Part shown: positions 63,459 to 64,000 of the stretch, piece by piece
How positions within the stretch are numbered: the stretch's first letter is position 1
How the letters are laid out: each line of letters starts with the position of its first letter
DNA from: CBDEUK01 sp965250225
Lineage (GTDB): Bacteria > Pseudomonadota > Gammaproteobacteria > Eutrophobiales > Eutrophobiaceae
Assembly: GCA_965250225.1 (NCBI GenBank)
Contig: CBDFNQ010000027.1
Span: 62,001-126,000, forward strand
Direction of reading: 5' to 3'
DNA: 64,000 nt
Position numbers and translations under genes: made by a program
The notes under the pieces: generated by a model
Databases searched by the model: none
What the model saw: only the letters and a program-made list of their open reading frames with translations
What the model was told of the DNA's origin: nothing

Positions 63459-64000
63459 CATCTACGTCATTAAAGTCGGCGGCAGCCTGATGAAATCCAG
63501 CCAGCTTGCGGACTGCTTAAAAATTTTGAAGGAATATGGTCAGGGTAGGGTTGTCATCGTGCCTGGTGGCGGCATCTTTGCAGACCATGTCAGAACAGCA
63601 CAAACTCAATGGAATTTTAACGATGAAACAGCTCATTGCATGGCGTTATTAGCAATGGAGCAATATGCATACTATTGCCGATCACTTATACCAGAATTTG
63701 AAATGGCAACGAATGTTGAGCAAGTTAATTGTCTGTTGAAAGAAAATAAAGTTGTTATTTTTCTACCTTCCCAGTTCATGGCAAAACAACATGCTTTGCC
63801 AAATAACTGGAGTTTGACCTCAGATACTATTGCTGCCGTAATATCAAACACGCTAAAAGCAGATGGTCTGGTACTGATTAAATCCCTGGATCAAATACCG
63901 GAAGCAGACTCAATTCATGCCTTGGCCGAAGCCGGTGTCGTCGATGGGTTCTTTCCTGAATATTATCAAAAACTATCCTGTAAGTTTCGTTGTTTAGTCG
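63439..64000 (+). CDS. MfnE-like amino-acid-kinase-family protein (partial, cut by window edge)
   Basis: The start appears to be TTG at 63439 (overlapping pabB by 20 nt), giving SIKKINIYVIKVGGSLMKSS, the kinase-fold phosphate loop. GRVVIVPGGGIFADHVRTAQ and NWSLTSDTIAAVISNTLKAD follow, as in the archaeal kinases related to aspartokinase (MfnE; methylotroph orf9 type). It activates the furan alcohol in methanofuran synthesis. About 187 residues are visible; the 3' end lies beyond the window. Confidence 0.82.
   Translation, partial: MSIKKINIYVIKVGGSLMKSSQLADCLKILKEYGQGRVVIVPGGGIFADHVRTAQTQWNFNDETAHCMALLAMEQYAYYCRSLIPEFEMATNVEQVNCLLKENKVVIFLPSQFMAKQHALPNNWSLTSDTIAAVISNTLKADGLVLIKSLDQIPEADSIHALAEAGVVDGFFPEYYQKLSCKFRCLV

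Overview
This window looks like the chromosome of an AT-rich gammaproteobacterial methylotroph. The evidence is a XoxF-type lanthanide methanol dehydrogenase, an almost complete tetrahydromethanopterin (H4MPT)/methylofuran C1-oxidation module, an NAD-linked formate dehydrogenase, and a fimU-pilV-pilW-pilX-pilY1-pilE minor-pilin cluster of the gammaproteobacterial type. No mxaFI, methane monooxygenase, rRNA or tRNA gene was seen, so the genus stays open.

Region 1 (1-6.8 kb) is an accessory island. It holds small orphan toxin/immunity-like genes, an IS256-family element inside a small gene, two tandem 'mini-Rhs' secreted proteins with near-identical N-terminal halves and unrelated C-terminal tails (each followed by a small immunity-like gene), and a REP-associated-type transposase element with perfect 25-bp inverted repeats that lies between two gene remnants. 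Region 2 (6.8-13.8 kb) is the minor pilin operon, with pilY1 broken by three homopolymer indels. Region 3 (14-20.3 kb) holds a frameshifted BASS transporter, a lipoprotein, a MITE-like repeat, 5-formyl-THF cyclo-ligase, rpsP-rimM-trmD-rplS, ogt and xerD. Region 4 (20.4-31.2 kb) has an HlyD remnant, a transposase-like protein with a degenerate HUH motif, a comA-comB-ATP-grasp cluster (probably sulfolactate-based), a PilB/GspE ATPase, dsbC-like, DUF3108, waaA and a SoxYZ-like carrier of the quinoprotein-associated type.

Region 5 (32-64 kb) is a C1 metabolism island. XoxF oxidises methanol to formaldehyde (or formate). Fae condenses formaldehyde with H4MPT; MtdB and Mch oxidise and hydrolyse it to formyl-H4MPT; FhcD moves the formyl group to methylofuran. 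Two complete fhcABCD sets lie side by side. Set 1 is co-transcribed with a two-subunit NAD formate dehydrogenase, and its FhcB has lost the metal-ligand Cys and the active-site Arg, as expected for a hydrolytic Fhc complex. Set 2 keeps both residues, is preceded by an FmdD-like molybdopterin-binding subunit, and is followed by a 7Fe-type ferredoxin and an FprA-type ferredoxin:NADP reductase. This suggests a genuine Mo/W formyl-methylofuran dehydrogenase wired to ferredoxin/NADPH, parallel to the hydrolytic Fhc-FDH branch, and is the most interesting system in the window. Cofactor synthesis genes follow: RFAP synthase, orfY, orf5, orf7, a HisA-like gene, and MfnD-, MfnF- and MfnE-like genes with pabB.
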